Below, piece after piece: positions 63,700 through 64,000 of a stretch of DNA of 64,000 nt; position 1 is the first letter of the stretch, and every line of letters begins with the position of its first letter. The notes under the pieces were generated by a model. The model saw only the letters and a program-made list of their open reading frames with translations, was not told where the DNA came from and did not search any database. The position numbers and the translations under genes are program-made. Where the stretch lies: assembly GCA_963711255.1 (NCBI GenBank), contig CAVQDO010000014.1:1-64000 (forward strand), read 5' to 3'. The stretch comes from GCA-2746365 sp963711255. GTDB lineage: Bacteria; Pseudomonadota; Gammaproteobacteria; SZUA-229.

Positions 63700-64000
63700 T
63701 TAGTGGAAAATGATATTGCCACCATCGCTAGAAACTGAAAATACGGCGGTATTGTTAGCCCGTATCACATCATCCAGATCGATTTCAAGGTTATTAAGTG
63801 CCACGCTGGTTGTGCTGGCGTTGCCCATGGTTATTTTAAAGGGAGCCTTGCCTTCAATGATCCGACTGCTGCCAACCGGGATCATATTATAAAACAGCCG
63901 CTTTTTTCTGGCATCTTTCACTTCAACCCACGAGCCATCTGCAGCATAAATTTCAAGTTTGTCCTGCAATTCATTTTCTTCAGGCTCAACTTCTGCGGCG
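63700..64000 (-). CDS. rodZ: RodZ-like cytoskeletal protein, C-terminal part (partial)
   Basis: The frame is open to the right edge (AAEVEPEENELQDKLEIYA...), so only about the last 100 residues are seen. They fit the periplasmic DUF4115 domain of RodZ: SWVEVKDARKKRLF, IEGKAPFKITMGNAS and VSLNNLEIDL-like text ending FHstop. The helix-turn-helix and membrane parts would lie outside the window. RodZ links MreB to the cell wall machinery. Position next to hisS, in place of rodZ-ispG-hisS, supports the call. Confidence 0.85.
   Translation of the reverse strand, partial: AAEVEPEENELQDKLEIYAADGSWVEVKDARKKRLFYNMIPVGSSRIIEGKAPFKITMGNASTTSVALNNLEIDLDDVIRANNTAVFSVSSDGGNIIFH

Overview
The window reads as a chromosomal segment of a gammaproteobacterium of moderate GC. 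The evidence is gene order. The aromatic/serine supra-operon gyrA-serC-serA-pheA-hisC-tyrA-aroA-cmk-rpsA-ihfB-lapB-pyrF, the sdhCDAB-sdhE cluster, mrcB/yoaA/tsaB, prfB-lysS and hisS-yfgM-bamB-der are all gammaproteobacterial arrangements. No genus can be named from the sequence alone. No rRNA, tRNA, CRISPR array, prophage or insertion sequence was seen.

Layout. 1-10147 (- strand): one giant secreted RHS/YD-repeat protein with a chimeric architecture (dockerin-like repeats, five beta-helix modules, a CAP domain, Ig-like and carboxypeptidase-regulatory-like domains, two DUF1566/Lcl domains, then the RHS barrel). The canonical RHS core is broken by a one-base insertion near 226 and continues in the other frame off the left edge. 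10457-26066 (-): the supra-operon for chorismate, phenylalanine, tyrosine and serine synthesis plus gyrase, ribosomal protein S1 and IHF, preceded at its 3' end by a broken comEA-like gene. 26431-29588 (+): a vWA lipoprotein, an ECF sigma factor and a probable anti-sigma factor. 29743-36498 (-): a DsrC/TusE-like protein behind an FNR-type site, an animal-type haem peroxidase, and an RND efflux pump with its adaptor behind a palindromic operator. 36697-42916: small conserved genes (YqiB, DUF1513, DUF4126, YajD, GlcG/HbpS, YheT, SdhE) and one unrecognised 393-residue protein. 42949-46218 (-): succinate dehydrogenase. 46535-57185: ygfZ, lysS, prfB with its programmed frameshift, tsaB, yoaA, a small lipoprotein, mrcB and a Sel1-repeat protein. 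57250-64000 (-): an outer-membrane porin, der, bamB, yfgM, hisS and the 3' end of rodZ.

Two patterns cut across the genes. First, five loci (RHS, comEA-like, hisC, serC, Sel1) carry six frame breaks, and every one is repaired by removing one base. serC and hisC are needed for serine, PLP and aromatic or histidine synthesis, so either the assembly has insertion-type errors or there is real decay. Second, three families of dispersed inverted repeats sit between genes. The three copies of one family all lie 9-11 nt after a stop codon on the - strand, which suggests a 3'-end transcript function or a targeted insertion site.
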